Positions 37,902 to 47,298 of a DNA stretch of 64,000 bases are shown here, in pieces. A program made the position numbers and the translations under genes. Numbering within the stretch: the first letter of the stretch is position 1; the number at the start of each line of letters is the position of its first letter. The stretch is from CAWBOV01 sp963790525 (GTDB lineage: Bacteria > Actinomycetota > Actinomycetes > Mycobacteriales > Jatrophihabitantaceae), in NCBI GenBank assembly GCA_963790525.1, contig CAWBOV010000004.1, forward strand, positions 248,001 to 312,000, given 5' to 3'. Under the pieces are notes generated by a model. It saw only the letters and a program-made list of their open reading frames with translations. It had not been told where the DNA came from and ran no database searches.

Positions 37902-38936
37902 GTGGGAGCCCCCGTAACGTCGCGTCCCCGGGTCCTGTCCGGTATCCAGCCGACGGCAGGCTCGTTCCATCTCGGCAACTACCTCGGCGCCGTGCGTCAA
38001 TGGGTTGCCCTGCAGGACACCCACGACGCGTTCTACTGCGTGGTCGACCTCCACGCGCTGACCCTGGACCCGCCCACGCGGGAGGAGCTGCGCGATCGCA
38101 CCCGCATCTCGGTCGCCCAGCTGCTCGCCGCCGGCCTCGACCCCGAGCGGTGTGCCCTCTTCGTTCAGAGTCACGTGCCCCAGCACACGCAGCTGTCCTG
38201 GGTGCTGGAGACGATGACCGGCTTCGGCGAGGCCAGCCGGATGACCCAGTTCAAGGACAAGTCCAGCCGGGGCGACGGTGAGCACTACGGGGTCGGCCTG
38301 TTCACCTATCCGATCCTGCAGGCCGCCGACATCCTGCTCTACCAGGCCGACGCCGTGCCCGTGGGTGAGGACCAGCGCCAGCACCTGGAACTCACCCGCA
38401 ACCTCGCCGAGCGCTTCAACAGCAGGTACGGCCACACGTTCACCGTGCCGGCCGCGTTCATCCCGGGGGACACGGCGAAGATCCTGGACCTGCAGGACCC
38501 GACGGCGAAGATGAGCAAGTCCCTCCCCGAGGCCGGGACGCTGTACCTGCTCGACGAGCCGGCGGCGCTCAGCAAGAAGATCCGGCGGGCGGTCACCGAC
38601 GCCGGGACCGAGATCGTCTACGACCCGCAGGCGCGCCCCGGGGTGTCGAACCTGCTGGCCATCCTGGGCGCGGTCACCGACCGGACGCCGGTCACGGTCG
38701 CCAAGGACTTCGAAGGGCAGGGCTACGGCGCGCTGAAGGTCGCGACCGCCGAGGCCGTCGTCGAGTTCTGCCAGGCCTTCGCCACCCGCACGCGTGAGCT
38801 CCTCGGCGATCCGGGCGAGCTCGACCGCATCCTCGCGCTCGGAGCCGCCCGTGCCCGCGAGGTCGCGGCGGGAACGCTAGCCACCGCCTACGACCGGGTG
38901 GGCTTCCTGCCTGCCGCGGCGCCGGAGATCGGCTGA
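37902..38936 (+). CDS. trpS: Tryptophanyl-tRNA synthetase
   Basis: 344 residues, class I synthetase. HIGH-type motif SFHLGNY (about 20-26), DLHALT, MTQFKDKS, and KMSKS (about 203-207). The GTG at 37902 gives the usual short lead before SGIQPTAGSFHLGN. Sits between two frameshifted genes yet is intact itself. Neighbours are the CNNM gene (26 nt upstream) and an RNA-ligase-like gene (7 nt downstream). Confidence 0.96.
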   Translation: MGAPVTSRPRVLSGIQPTAGSFHLGNYLGAVRQWVALQDTHDAFYCVVDLHALTLDPPTREELRDRTRISVAQLLAAGLDPERCALFVQSHVPQHTQLSWVLETMTGFGEASRMTQFKDKSSRGDGEHYGVGLFTYPILQAADILLYQADAVPVGEDQRQHLELTRNLAERFNSRYGHTFTVPAAFIPGDTAKILDLQDPTAKMSKSLPEAGTLYLLDEPAALSKKIRRAVTDAGTEIVYDPQARPGVSNLLAILGAVTDRTPVTVAKDFEGQGYGALKVATAEAVVEFCQAFATRTRELLGDPGELDRILALGAARAREVAAGTLATAYDRVGFLPAAAPEIG

Positions 38937-38943
38937 GCGCCCG

Positions 38944-39468
38944 GTGTCGAACCGTCTGACCGTCGGCGTGGTCATCGACCTCCCGGAGCCGCACGCGACG
39001 ATCATCAGACGGTGGCGCCGCCAGGTCGGTGACCCGCAGGCCGACATCGTCCCGCCGCATGTGACCCTGTTACCGCCCACGCCCGTCCCGGCCGAGTCCC
39101 TCGACGAGATCGGCACGCACCTGGCCGAAGCGGCCACCGCGTGCCCGCCGTTCGCGATGCACCTGTCCGGGACCGGGACGTTCCGGCCGCTGTCGCAGGT
39201 CGTGTTCGTCCAGGTCGCGGCGGGCATCGCCGAGTGCGAGTTGCTGGCCTCGGCGATCCGCCGCGGGCCGCTGGACCGGGACCTGGAGTTCCCGTTCCAC
39301 CCGCACGTGACGGTCGCCCACGACATCGATCCCGAGTCGCTGGACGCGGCCTACGACGGCCTGGACACCTTCGTCGCCCGCTTCACCGTCGACCGCTTCG
39401 CGCTGTTCTCGCGATCGGACTCCGGGGCGTGGATCGTCCAGCGCGAGTTCGCGCTCGGACCGGCCTAG
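38944..39468 (+). CDS. 2'-5' RNA ligase superfamily protein
   Basis: 174 residues from GTG. Two HxT motifs (PHVTLL about 39-44 and PHVTVAH about 120-126) define the 2H phosphoesterase active site, suggesting cyclic-phosphodiesterase or RNA-ligase chemistry on RNA ends or cyclic nucleotides. It starts 7 nt after trpS and its TAG overlaps the GTG of the YihY gene, so all three are probably one transcript. Substrate unknown. Confidence 0.85.
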   Translation: MSNRLTVGVVIDLPEPHATIIRRWRRQVGDPQADIVPPHVTLLPPTPVPAESLDEIGTHLAEAATACPPFAMHLSGTGTFRPLSQVVFVQVAAGIAECELLASAIRRGPLDRDLEFPFHPHVTVAHDIDPESLDAAYDGLDTFVARFTVDRFALFSRSDSGAWIVQREFALGPA

Positions 39469-40514
39469 TGGCGTCGGTGGGCGGACTCAAGACGGCCGCG
39501 ACCGATCGCTTCGCCGGCCGCAGCGGCGGCGCCGTCCCTGGCTGGATCACGTGCTGCGCGCCTGGAAGCAGCTCGGCGACACCAACGGCTCGCTGCTCGC
39601 GAGCGCGCTGACGTTCATGAGCTTCCTGGCGCTGTTCCCGATGATCCTGCTCGGCGTGGCGATCACCGGCTACGTGCTGGCCTCGCGCGAGGACCTGCGG
39701 CAGAAGCTGCTCGACAACATCGCCAGCCAGGCGCCCGGCGGTTTCGGCGAGCAGATCCGCACGGCGATCACCACCGCCACCAACGCCCGCGCGAGCATCG
39801 GCATCATCGCCCTGGTGAGCGTGGCGTTCACCGGGCTGGGCTGGGTGGCGAACCTGCGCCAGGCCACCGAGCAGGTCTGGGGGCACCTGCAGTTCAAGCG
39901 GTCCTTCCTCGCGGCCAAGCTGGCAGATGCGGTCGTCCTCGTCGGCCTCGGGCTGGGGCTGATCGTGTCGGTGGTCCTGACGGCGGTCGGTTCGTCGCTG
40001 ACGGGCGAGACCCTCCACCTGCTCCACCTGCGGCGACGCGATCGGCGCCACCGTCCTGGCCAAGGTCCTGGGCATCGTGGTCGCCGTGGCTGCCGACATG
40101 CTGATCTTCGGCTTCCTGCTGGTCCGGCTGCCCAAGGCTGACGTGACACGCGGGGTCGCCGTGCGCGGGGCACTGCTCGCCTCGGTGGGCTTCGAGATCC
40201 TCAAGCTGTTCGGCACCTACTACATCGCCCACGTGGCCACCAGCCCGACCGCGGGCATCTTCGGCTCCATCATCGGCGTGCTGGTCTGGCTGAACCTGGT
40301 CTTCCGCTTCCTGCTCTACTGCACGGCCTGGACGGCGACCGCGACGGATCCGGCCCTCGAACCGGACGGACCGGTGCCGGCCGCTGTCGCGAGGGCCCGT
40401 CGCGGTGGCGGACCGGCTGCGCCCGCCCCGCCCGAGTCAGCGCCCGCCCGGCCGGCTTCTCGCGGCCTCGCCACCGTTCTCGTCGCCTGGGCGCTGCTGC
40501 GCCGCCGCGGCTGA
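39468..40514 (+). pseudogene. YihY/virulence factor BrkB family membrane protein (three frameshifts)
   Basis: About 347 residues once extra bases at 39531, 39541 and 40031 are removed; the GTG overlaps the preceding TAG. YihY features: ALTFMSFLALFPMILLGVA (first helix), FTGLGWVANLRQATEQVW, and the later FEILKLFGTYYI with GSIIGVLVWLNLVFRFLLYCTAWTA. Six membrane helices expected; function unknown (not RNase BN as once thought). The C-terminus is Pro/Arg/Ala-rich. Confidence 0.83.
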
Positions 40515-40522
40515 TCCCGGAG

Positions 40523-41917
40523 TCAGCGCCGGCCGATGATCCTGCGCCGTTTGCGCAGCACTGCGGCGAAGGCGATCGCCACGGCGACCAGGCCGGCCAG
40601 CGGCGGCCACGCGGAGCGTCCGGTCGCCGCGCCGGACGGGTGCATCGCGGTCGGTGTCATCGACTCCGACGTCGCGGCCGCCACCGACTCCGGCGCGCCG
40701 GACCGCTGCGCGGTCGTGGTCGGTGCGGCTGTGGTGGGTGCGGCTGTGGCCGGCGCGGTCCGTGCCGGTGAGGACGAAGCGGTGCGAGGGCTGACGAGGA
40801 GCCCCACCGCCGGCGTCGACGTCGGCAGCGCGTAGCCCCAGTCGAGCAACTCCGCCGCCTGCTGCCACTGATCGAGCGGCGCGCGCTGGGCGCGCAGCAG
40901 CACGACTCCGAGACGTCTGCCGCCCCGCTCCGCGGCGCACAGGTAGGTGTGCTGGGCGGCGTCGGTGTAGCCGGTCTTGGCGAACAGCGCCCCCTTCACG
41001 CCGGTGAGGAAGTCCTCGGACTGGTTGTAGAGCGGGACCGACCCCCAGCTGCGGGTGCCGACCTTCTGCTTGGGCAGGACGGCGGTCGGCGCGCGCTCGT
41101 AGGCGACGAAGCGCGGGTCGGCGGCGACCGCGCGCATCACCAGGCTCAGGTCGTAGGCGCTGGTCAGCTGCTTCCACCCGTCCAGCCCCGACGGCGTCTG
41201 GACGTAGGTGTCCCAGGCACCCAGTGCCCTGGCCTCGGCGTTCATCTCCGCGACGGTGGCGCTCACGCCGCCGGCGGCCTGTGCCAGTGCGGTGGCCGCG
41301 TCGTTGCCGGACATCAGCAGCAGGGACTTGAACAGCGTGTCGACGGTGTAGCGGCCGCCGGCGACGAGCCCGACAGCCGAGCCCTCGGCGTTCGCCGCCG
41401 CGGCGCTCGCGGTGATGACCCGGTTGCCGGGCAGCTGGGGCAGGAGGACGAGCGAGGTGAGCGTCTTGAGCACGCTCGCGGGCTGGTACCGCCCGTGCGG
41501 ATCTCGGGCGGCCAGCACCTCGCCGGTGTCCAGGTCGGTGAGCATCCACGCCTTCGCGGTGATGTGCGCGGGCAGTCGCGGCGCGCCCGCGGGTACCACG
41601 TTGCCGCGCGCGATCAGGCGGGGGCCCCCCACCACCCCGCCGTCCGGGCCGATACCGCCCTGGGGTGGCGTCGGGTCGGGGGCGGCGGGGGAGTGCTCGG
41701 TCGAGGTCGGGACGGGCGCCGCGGGTGGCAGGGACGCCGGTACGACGCCGGGGGTGCTCGTGGGCAGTGCGGCCGGCCGGCTGGCCGATGCGGTCGGTGC
41801 CGCGAACGCCGGTGCCGCGAGCGCCGGTGCCGCAGCTGTGAGCACGGCCGCCAGCCCGCACCCGGCCAGCGCGCGCCACCGTCGGGACGGGACGCTGCGG
41901 CGCCGGGCGATTCGCAC
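40523..41917 (-). CDS. D-alanyl-D-alanine carboxypeptidase (DacA/DacC type)
   Basis: About 464 residues from GTG 41917; a longer frame reaches 42082 but its N-terminus is not signal-like. Signal peptide (ALAGCGLAAVLTAAAPALAA), Ala/Pro/Ser linker, then the penicillin-binding domain with SVLK (SxxK nucleophile), SGN in LLMSGNDAAT, and KTG in LFAKTGYTDAA. A C-terminal helix and basic RKRRRIIGRR anchor it on the outer face of the membrane. It trims peptidoglycan pentapeptides. Confidence 0.93.
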   Translation of the reverse strand: MRIARRRSVPSRRWRALAGCGLAAVLTAAAPALAAPAFAAPTASASRPAALPTSTPGVVPASLPPAAPVPTSTEHSPAAPDPTPPQGGIGPDGGVVGGPRLIARGNVVPAGAPRLPAHITAKAWMLTDLDTGEVLAARDPHGRYQPASVLKTLTSLVLLPQLPGNRVITASAAAANAEGSAVGLVAGGRYTVDTLFKSLLLMSGNDAATALAQAAGGVSATVAEMNAEARALGAWDTYVQTPSGLDGWKQLTSAYDLSLVMRAVAADPRFVAYERAPTAVLPKQKVGTRSWGSVPLYNQSEDFLTGVKGALFAKTGYTDAAQHTYLCAAERGGRRLGVVLLRAQRAPLDQWQQAAELLDWGYALPTSTPAVGLLVSPRTASSSPARTAPATAAPTTAAPTTTAQRSGAPESVAAATSESMTPTAMHPSGAATGRSAWPPLAGLVAVAIAFAAVLRKRRRIIGRR

Positions 41918-42017
41918 CGCCGCAGCGTAGCTCCCGGTACGGCCTCCGGACCGGCAGCGCGCGGGGCGGAACGGACGCGCCGTGAAGAGATCCGTCGGGG
42001 TGCCCCCTCGCTTTGCG

Positions 42018-42029
42018 TACTGATCAGTA
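42018..42029. promoter_or_regulatory. 12-bp palindrome between dac and TetR genes
   Basis: TACTGATCAGTA, perfect, in the 182-nt divergent spacer, 71 nt before the TetR start. A likely operator for the adjacent TetR protein; a second partial repeat (ACCGGTCGGT, about 42066-42075) lies downstream. Confidence 0.5.
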
Positions 42030-42087
42030 TGAAAGGCTCGGTCGGCCGTTGGAGCCGACTTGTGTACCGGTCGGTTCTGCACTCCGC

Positions 42088-42093
42088 TAGCCT
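42088..42093 (+). promoter_or_regulatory. -10 element of the TetR gene, leaderless type
   Basis: TAGCCT ends 6 nt before the ATG at 42100, without a Shine-Dalgarno. Confidence 0.5.
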
Positions 42094-42099
42094 GACGCG

Positions 42100-42699
42100 A
42101 TGACCGCTGTCAGGGGACGTCCGCGCGAGTTCGACCTCGACACCGCGCTCGACGCGGCTGTGACGGTGTTCTGGCAGTGCGGCTACGAGGGCGCGTCGAT
42201 GACGACGCTGACCGCGGCGATGGGTGTCAACCGGCCCAGTCTCTATGCCGCGTTCGGGACCAAGCGGCAGCTCTTCGACGCGGCGCTCGCCCGCTACGTC
42301 ACCACTCGTCTCACCTACGTCGACCGAGCCCTTGCCGAGCCGACGGCGCGGTCGGTGATCGAGACCTACCTTGCGGGAACCGTGACGGCGGTGACCACCC
42401 CTGGTCTGCCCCGCGGCTGCTTCCTGGTTCAGGCGGCCCTGGGCGTGGCGCCCGAGCACGCCGAGGTCGCCCGAGCGGTGACCGCGGCGCGGCGGACGAC
42501 CGAACTGGCCCTGCGCCGCCGGCTCCGGCGCGCGGCCCGGACCGGGGACCTCCCGGCGGGTGTCGAGCCCGCGGACCTGGCGCGGGCGGTCGGTGCACTG
42601 TCCGCGGGGCTGGCCGTCCAGGCTGCGGGCGGCGCATCCCGGCGCGAACTCCTCGGGGCCGTGGCGGCGGCGGTGGGCGGCCTGTCCCTTCCCGGCTGA
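42100..42699 (+). CDS. TetR-family transcriptional regulator
   Basis: 199 residues. The HTH (GASMTTLTAAMGVNRPSLYAAFGTK, about residues 30-54, typical of the AcrR/YcdC-like branch with the FGTKRQLF helix end) is followed by a ligand domain with GCFLVQAAL. The palindrome at 42018-42029 upstream is a candidate target. Its TGA overlaps a possible ATG of the next gene. Ligand unknown. Confidence 0.92.
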   Translation: MTAVRGRPREFDLDTALDAAVTVFWQCGYEGASMTTLTAAMGVNRPSLYAAFGTKRQLFDAALARYVTTRLTYVDRALAEPTARSVIETYLAGTVTAVTTPGLPRGCFLVQAALGVAPEHAEVARAVTAARRTTELALRRRLRRAARTGDLPAGVEPADLARAVGALSAGLAVQAAGGASRRELLGAVAAAVGGLSLPG

Positions 42700-42716
42700 T
42701 GCGCGATACTGGGGAC

Positions 42717-42986
42717 GTGGTCATCTCCCGTCGTATCGCCTGGTTCCTCGTCGCCTTCGGTGTGTGGAGCTGGATCATCTGGCCCACCTTCCTGAAGAAC
42801 ATCTGGAAGGACAGTCGATCCTGGAACCACGGCATGACCGGCTTCTTCGCCGTCCACCTGGCGCTCACGGTGGTGTCCCTGGTGCTCGGAACCGCGATCG
42901 GCATCCTGGGGATCAGGGCGCTCCGGGCCCTGCGCGCGCCGCGGGTTCCCGACCCGGTCCGTGATCCCGAGGTGGTCCGTGGCTGA
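42717..42986 (+). CDS. SCO4848-family small membrane protein
   Basis: About 89 residues with two helices: WFLVAFGVWSWIIWPTFLKNIWKD is the family signature, then a second helix around TVVSLVLGTAIGI. I prefer GTG 42717, preceded by a GATACT -10-like sequence 6 nt upstream, to ATG 42699, which overlaps the TetR stop. The stop overlaps the glpK start. Function unknown; conserved in actinomycetes. Confidence 0.78.
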   Translation: MVISRRIAWFLVAFGVWSWIIWPTFLKNIWKDSRSWNHGMTGFFAVHLALTVVSLVLGTAIGILGIRALRALRAPRVPDPVRDPEVVRG

Positions 42987-44490
42987 CTTCGTCGGCGCGC
43001 TGGACCAGGGCACGACGAGCTCCCGGTTCATGATCTTCGACCACGGCGGCAACGAGGTCGCCCGGCACCAGCTCGAGCACCAGCAGCTGATGCCCGCCGC
43101 CGGCTGGGTCGAGCACGACCCGGTCGAGATCTGGGAGCGGTCGGCGTCGGTGATGCAGACCGCCCTGAACCGGGCCTCTCTTCAGGCATCGGACCTGGTC
43201 GCCGTCGGCATCACCAACCAGCGGGAGACGACGGTGGTGTGGAACCGCCGCACCGGCCGCCCGTACTGCAACGCCATCGTCTGGCAGGACACGCGCACGG
43301 ACCGCATCGCGAGCGCGCTCGACCGCGACGGGCGCGGCGACGTCATCCGCCACAAGGCCGGCCTGCCGCCCGCGACCTACTTCTCCGGCGGCAAGATCCA
43401 GTGGATCCTCGACAACGTCGACGGCGTGCGCGCTGCCGCTGAGAAGGGTGACGCGGTGTTCGGGACCACCGACACCTGGTTGCTCTGGAACCTCACCGGC
43501 GGCGCCGGTCGGGGGGTGCACGTCACCGACGTCACCAACGCCAGCCGCACGATGCTCATGGACCTGGCCACCCTGGACTGGGACGAGGAGCTGCTGTCCT
43601 TCTTCGGCATCCCCCGCCGGATGCTCCCGAAGATCTGCCCGTCCTCGGACCCGTCCGGCTACGGCGAGATCGTGTCCGGCCCGCTCCGCGGGGTGCGCCT
43701 CACCGGGGACCTGGGCGACCAGCAGGCGGCGATGGTCGGCCAGGTCTGCCTCGCCCCCGGGGAGGCCAAGAACACCTACGGCACCGGGAACTTCATGCTG
43801 CTCAACACCGGCACCGACCTGGTCCGCAGCAGGAACGGCCTGCTCACCACGGTCTGCTACCAGTTCGGCACGGACGCCCCTGTGTACGCCCTCGAGGGTT
43901 CCATCGCCGTGACGGGCTCGGCCGTGCAGTGGCTGCGCGACCAGCTGGGCATCATCTCGGGAGCGAGCGAGATCGAGTCCCTGGCCCGGCAGGTCGACGA
44001 CAACGGCGGGGTGTACTTCGTCCCCGCGTTCTCCGGGCTGTTCGCGCCCCGCTGGCGCAGTGACGCGCGCGGGGCGATCGTCGGGCTGTCCCGGTTCAAC
44101 ACCAACGCCCACCTGGCCCGGGCCACGCTCGAGGCGATCTGCTACCAGAGCAGGGATGTCTCCGAGGCGATGGAGTCCGACTCCGGCGTCCACGTCGAGG
44201 TGCTGAAGGTCGACGGCGGGGTCACGGCCAACGAACTCTGCATGCAGTTGCAGGCCGATATCATCGGGGTGCCGGTGTCCCGTCCGGTCGTCGCCGAGAC
44301 CACCGCGCTCGGCGCCGCCTACGCGGCCGGGCTCGCTGTCGGGTTCTGGTCCGATCTGGACGAGCTGCGGGCGAACTGGCACGAGTCCAAGCGGTGGCTG
44401 CCCTCCTGGAGCGAGGACCAGCGCCGCGACGGGTACGCAGGGTGGCAGAAGGCCGTGGACCGAACGCTCGACTGGGTAGAGGTGGACTAG
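42979..44490 (+). CDS. glpK: Glycerol kinase
   Basis: 503 residues. FGGY kinase with ALDQGTTSSR at residues 6-15 (ATP site), GITNQRETTVVW, and GALRGVRLTGDLGDQQAA-like C-terminal-domain motifs. Converts glycerol to glycerol-3-phosphate. Starts inside the end of the SCO4848-type gene and its TAG overlaps the glpD GTG, giving a coupled glpK-glpD operon for glycerol catabolism. No GlpF permease is seen. Confidence 0.96.
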   Translation: MADFVGALDQGTTSSRFMIFDHGGNEVARHQLEHQQLMPAAGWVEHDPVEIWERSASVMQTALNRASLQASDLVAVGITNQRETTVVWNRRTGRPYCNAIVWQDTRTDRIASALDRDGRGDVIRHKAGLPPATYFSGGKIQWILDNVDGVRAAAEKGDAVFGTTDTWLLWNLTGGAGRGVHVTDVTNASRTMLMDLATLDWDEELLSFFGIPRRMLPKICPSSDPSGYGEIVSGPLRGVRLTGDLGDQQAAMVGQVCLAPGEAKNTYGTGNFMLLNTGTDLVRSRNGLLTTVCYQFGTDAPVYALEGSIAVTGSAVQWLRDQLGIISGASEIESLARQVDDNGGVYFVPAFSGLFAPRWRSDARGAIVGLSRFNTNAHLARATLEAICYQSRDVSEAMESDSGVHVEVLKVDGGVTANELCMQLQADIIGVPVSRPVVAETTALGAAYAAGLAVGFWSDLDELRANWHESKRWLPSWSEDQRRDGYAGWQKAVDRTLDWVEVD

Positions 44491-46196
44491 TGCAACCGAC
44501 CGAACTGTCTCCGCAGACGCGGACCGACGCGCTCAGGGCGATGGCGGCGCAGGAGCTGGACGTGCTCGTCGTCGGCGGCGGCGTGGTCGGTGCCGGTGCC
44601 GCCCTGGACGCGGTCACCCGTGGTCTGACCACGGCGATCGTCGAGGCACGTGACTGGGCCAGTGGCACGTCCAGCCGGTCCAGCAAGCTCATCCACGGTG
44701 GACTGCGCTACCTGGAGATGCTCGACTTCGGGCTCGTTCGCGAGGCGCTGCGGGAGCGGTCGCTGCTGCTCAACCGGCTCGCGCCGCACCTGGTCAAGCC
44801 GGTGCCGTTCCTGTATCCGCTCACCCACCGCGTCTGGGAGCGCCCCTACGTCGGTTCGGGGATCTTCCTGTACGACGCGATGGCCGCAGCCGGCGGTCAC
44901 GGTTACACCTTCCCGCGCCACAAGCACATGACCAAGCGCCGGGCCCGCCGTGAGGCGCCTTGCCTGGATCCGGCGAAGTTCACCGGCGCGGTGCAGTACT
45001 GGGATGCCCAGGTCGACGACGCGCGTCACACCGTGACCGTCGTCCGCACGGCAGCCTCGTTCGGCGCGCTGGCGGCCAACCGCACCCGGGTGGAGAAGTT
45101 CCTCCGCCAGGGCGAGCGGGTCACCGGCGCCGAGCTGGTGGATCTGGAGACCGGCGAGCACCTCCGGGTGCACGCCAAGCAGGTCATCAACGCCACCGGT
45201 GTCTGGACCGACGACACGCAGGCGCTGGCGGACGCGCGCGGGCAGTTCCACGTGCGGGCGTCCAAGGGCATCCACCTCGTGATCCCGCGCGACCGGCTGC
45301 AGTCGAGCACCGGCATGATCCTGCGCACCGAGAAGAGCGTCCTGTTCGTGATCCCGTGGGGGCGGCACTGGATCATCGGCACCACCGACACCGACTGGGC
45401 GCTGGACAAGGCACACCCCGCGGCCAGCGCGGCCGACATCGACTACCTGCTGGAACACGTGAACTCGGTGCTGACCTCGCCGCTGACCCGCGAGGACGTC
45501 GAGGGCGTGTACGCGGGGCTGCGGCCGCTGCTGTCGGGTGAATCGGACTCGACGTCCAAGCTCTCGCGCGAGCACGTCGTCGGGCATCCCGTCCCGGGGC
45601 TGGTCGTCGTTGCCGGCGGGAAGTACACCACCTACCGGGTGATGGGTGCCGACGCCGTCGACGAGGCGGTCCGCGGACTGGACGCCCGGGTACCCGACTC
45701 GTGCACCGCGGACGTCCCCCTCGTGGGCGCCGACGGGTACAAGGCGCTCTGGAACCAGCGGCACGAACTCGCCGCCCAGGCCGGCCTGCACGTGGCGCGC
45801 ATCGAGCACCTGCTCAATCGTTTCGGCGGCATGATCGACGAGCTGCTCGACCTGGTCCGCGCGGATGTCTCGCTCGCCGAACCCCTGCCCGGCGCCGACG
45901 ACTATCTGGCCGTCGAAGCGCTCTACGCGGTGACCCACGAGGGCGCGCGCCACCTCGACGACGTCCTGGCCCGGCGTACCCGCATCTCCATCGAGTCCTG
46001 GGACCGGGGCGTGGCCGCGGCACCGGTCGTGGCGGCGCTCATGGCCGGGCCGCTCGGATGGACGCAGGAGCAGGTCGATCACGAGGTGGCGCTCTACCTG
46101 GAGCGCGTCGCCGCCGAACGGGCCTCGCAGACCCAGCCCGACGACGCCAGCGCCGACGCCGTCCGCGTCGCCGCCCCGGAGATCGTCACCCGCTAG
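44490..46196 (+). CDS. glpD: Aerobic glycerol-3-phosphate dehydrogenase
   Basis: 568 residues from the GTG overlapping the glpK stop. FAD-binding VVGGGVVGAGAALDAVTRG (about 26-44), SSKLIHGGLRYLE and the C-terminal DAO_C domain. Membrane-associated flavoenzyme passing electrons from glycerol-3-phosphate to quinone. A strong hairpin follows the stop by 12 nt. Confidence 0.95.
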   Translation: MQPTELSPQTRTDALRAMAAQELDVLVVGGGVVGAGAALDAVTRGLTTAIVEARDWASGTSSRSSKLIHGGLRYLEMLDFGLVREALRERSLLLNRLAPHLVKPVPFLYPLTHRVWERPYVGSGIFLYDAMAAAGGHGYTFPRHKHMTKRRARREAPCLDPAKFTGAVQYWDAQVDDARHTVTVVRTAASFGALAANRTRVEKFLRQGERVTGAELVDLETGEHLRVHAKQVINATGVWTDDTQALADARGQFHVRASKGIHLVIPRDRLQSSTGMILRTEKSVLFVIPWGRHWIIGTTDTDWALDKAHPAASAADIDYLLEHVNSVLTSPLTREDVEGVYAGLRPLLSGESDSTSKLSREHVVGHPVPGLVVVAGGKYTTYRVMGADAVDEAVRGLDARVPDSCTADVPLVGADGYKALWNQRHELAAQAGLHVARIEHLLNRFGGMIDELLDLVRADVSLAEPLPGADDYLAVEALYAVTHEGARHLDDVLARRTRISIESWDRGVAAAPVVAALMAGPLGWTQEQVDHEVALYLERVAAERASQTQPDDASADAVRVAAPEIVTR

Positions 46197-46208
46197 CTCC
46201 GCCGTCGT

Positions 46209-46244
46209 AATAGCCAGCCAGGGTCAGGACCCGGGCTGGCTATT
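46209..46244 (+). terminator. Terminator of the glpK-glpD operon
   Basis: An 11-bp perfect outer stem (46209-46219 / 46234-46244) encloses a 4-bp inner stem GGGT/ACCC with a 4-nt loop; the 3' arm runs into TATTTC. The best terminator in the window. Confidence 0.85.
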
Positions 46245-46251
46245 TCAATCG

Positions 46252-46280
46252 CTGTGGACAACGGGCCTGTCTGTCCACAG
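46252..46280. other. Inverted pair of DnaA-box-like sites
   Basis: TGTGGACAA (46253-46261, perfect reverse DnaA box) and CTGTCCACA (46271-46279, one mismatch) form 9-bp inverted arms 46252-46260 / 46272-46280 with an 11-nt centre. Could be a DnaA regulatory site or just a hairpin. Confidence 0.4.
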
Positions 46281-46329
46281 ATCAGCGCCGATCCCCCACG
46301 GGCGTTGCGCGGAGCCCGATCGTGCAAGC

Positions 46330-47236
46330 ATGCCCACCCGATCAGCCGTCCGCGCCGAAGTGGAAGCCACGGTGCTGCGCCGGAGTGATCTCGCCTCCCG
46401 CGGATTCAGCTGGGATGCGGTGCAGGCGCAACTGGACGCCAGGCGATGGCAGCGCGTCGGCGTCGCCATCGTCACCCACAACGGCTCCCTGACCAGGCGC
46501 CAACGCTGGGCTGCCGCACTGATCAATTGTGGGCCACGGTCGGCGCTCACCTCCTTCACCGCAGCCGAGGCGCTCGGCCTGCGAGGTTGGGAACGCGAGA
46601 CGATCCACATCGTGGCACCGCTCGGTGTGGCGCAACCTCGAGTTCCCGGGCTGGACATCCGTCTGCACCAGACGCGCCGCGACCTCGCGCCCGAGGTGAT
46701 CGCCGCGTGGCGGTGCCATCGGTTCGCGCCCGCCGTCGTACTCGCCGCAGGATCGCTGCCCAGTCCCCGGTCGGCCTGCGGGATCCTGGCCGCGTCCGTC
46801 CAGCAGCGGCGCACGACCGCGGACCGGCTGCTGGCGAGCCTGCAGGGCACCGCTCGCCTGCGTCACCGGCCGGGTGCTGACCGCGGCGGTCCGGGACATC
46901 GCCATGGGCGCGGAAGCGCTCAGTGAGATCGACTTCCTGAGCCTGTGCCGATCGGCCGGCCTGCCGCCGCCGACCCTGCAGGCAGTGCGATGCGACGCCT
47001 CAGGGCGGAGGCGCTACCTCGACGCGCTGTGGGAACTGCCCGACGGCAGGAAGGTCGCGGTCGAGATCGACGGCGCGCTGCATCTGGCGCCCAGATCGTG
47101 GTGGAACGATCAGGTGCGGCAGAACGAGGTGACTCTGGGCGGCGTCATGGTGCTGCGCTTCCCGTCGGTCATCCTCAGAACAGAGCGGGCCACCGTGATC
47201 CGCCAGCTGCGCCGTGCGCTTCTCGGGCACTACTGA
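46330..47236 (+). pseudogene. AbiEi-like N-terminus / DUF559-type nuclease fold protein (one frameshift)
   Basis: About 301 residues after removal of one extra C near 46870. The N-terminal ~170 residues (LRRSDLASRGFS, SALTSFTAAEALGLRG, IHIVAPLGV) resemble AbiEi/type IV antitoxin-associated proteins common in actinomycetes; the C-terminal ~110 (RRRYLDALWELPDGRKVAVEIDG, then VLRFPSVILRTE) has the E-x-D and Q/K pattern of very-short-patch-repair/DUF559 endonuclease folds. No cognate AbiEii toxin is adjacent. Role in defence is possible but unproven. Confidence 0.68.
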
Positions 47237-47298
47237 AAAGGTGAGCCCGGCCTATGACCCGGTCTGACTACTTCAATCGTGCGTTCGGTGCCCGCATC

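Noticed and set aside
40511..40528. Short inverted repeat at the YihY/dac junction as terminator
   Set aside because: Only a 5-bp stem with an 8-nt loop; too weak to support.
46252..46280. Replication origin
   Set aside because: Only two DnaA-like boxes, no dnaA/dnaN/gyrB genes and no AT-rich unwinding region.
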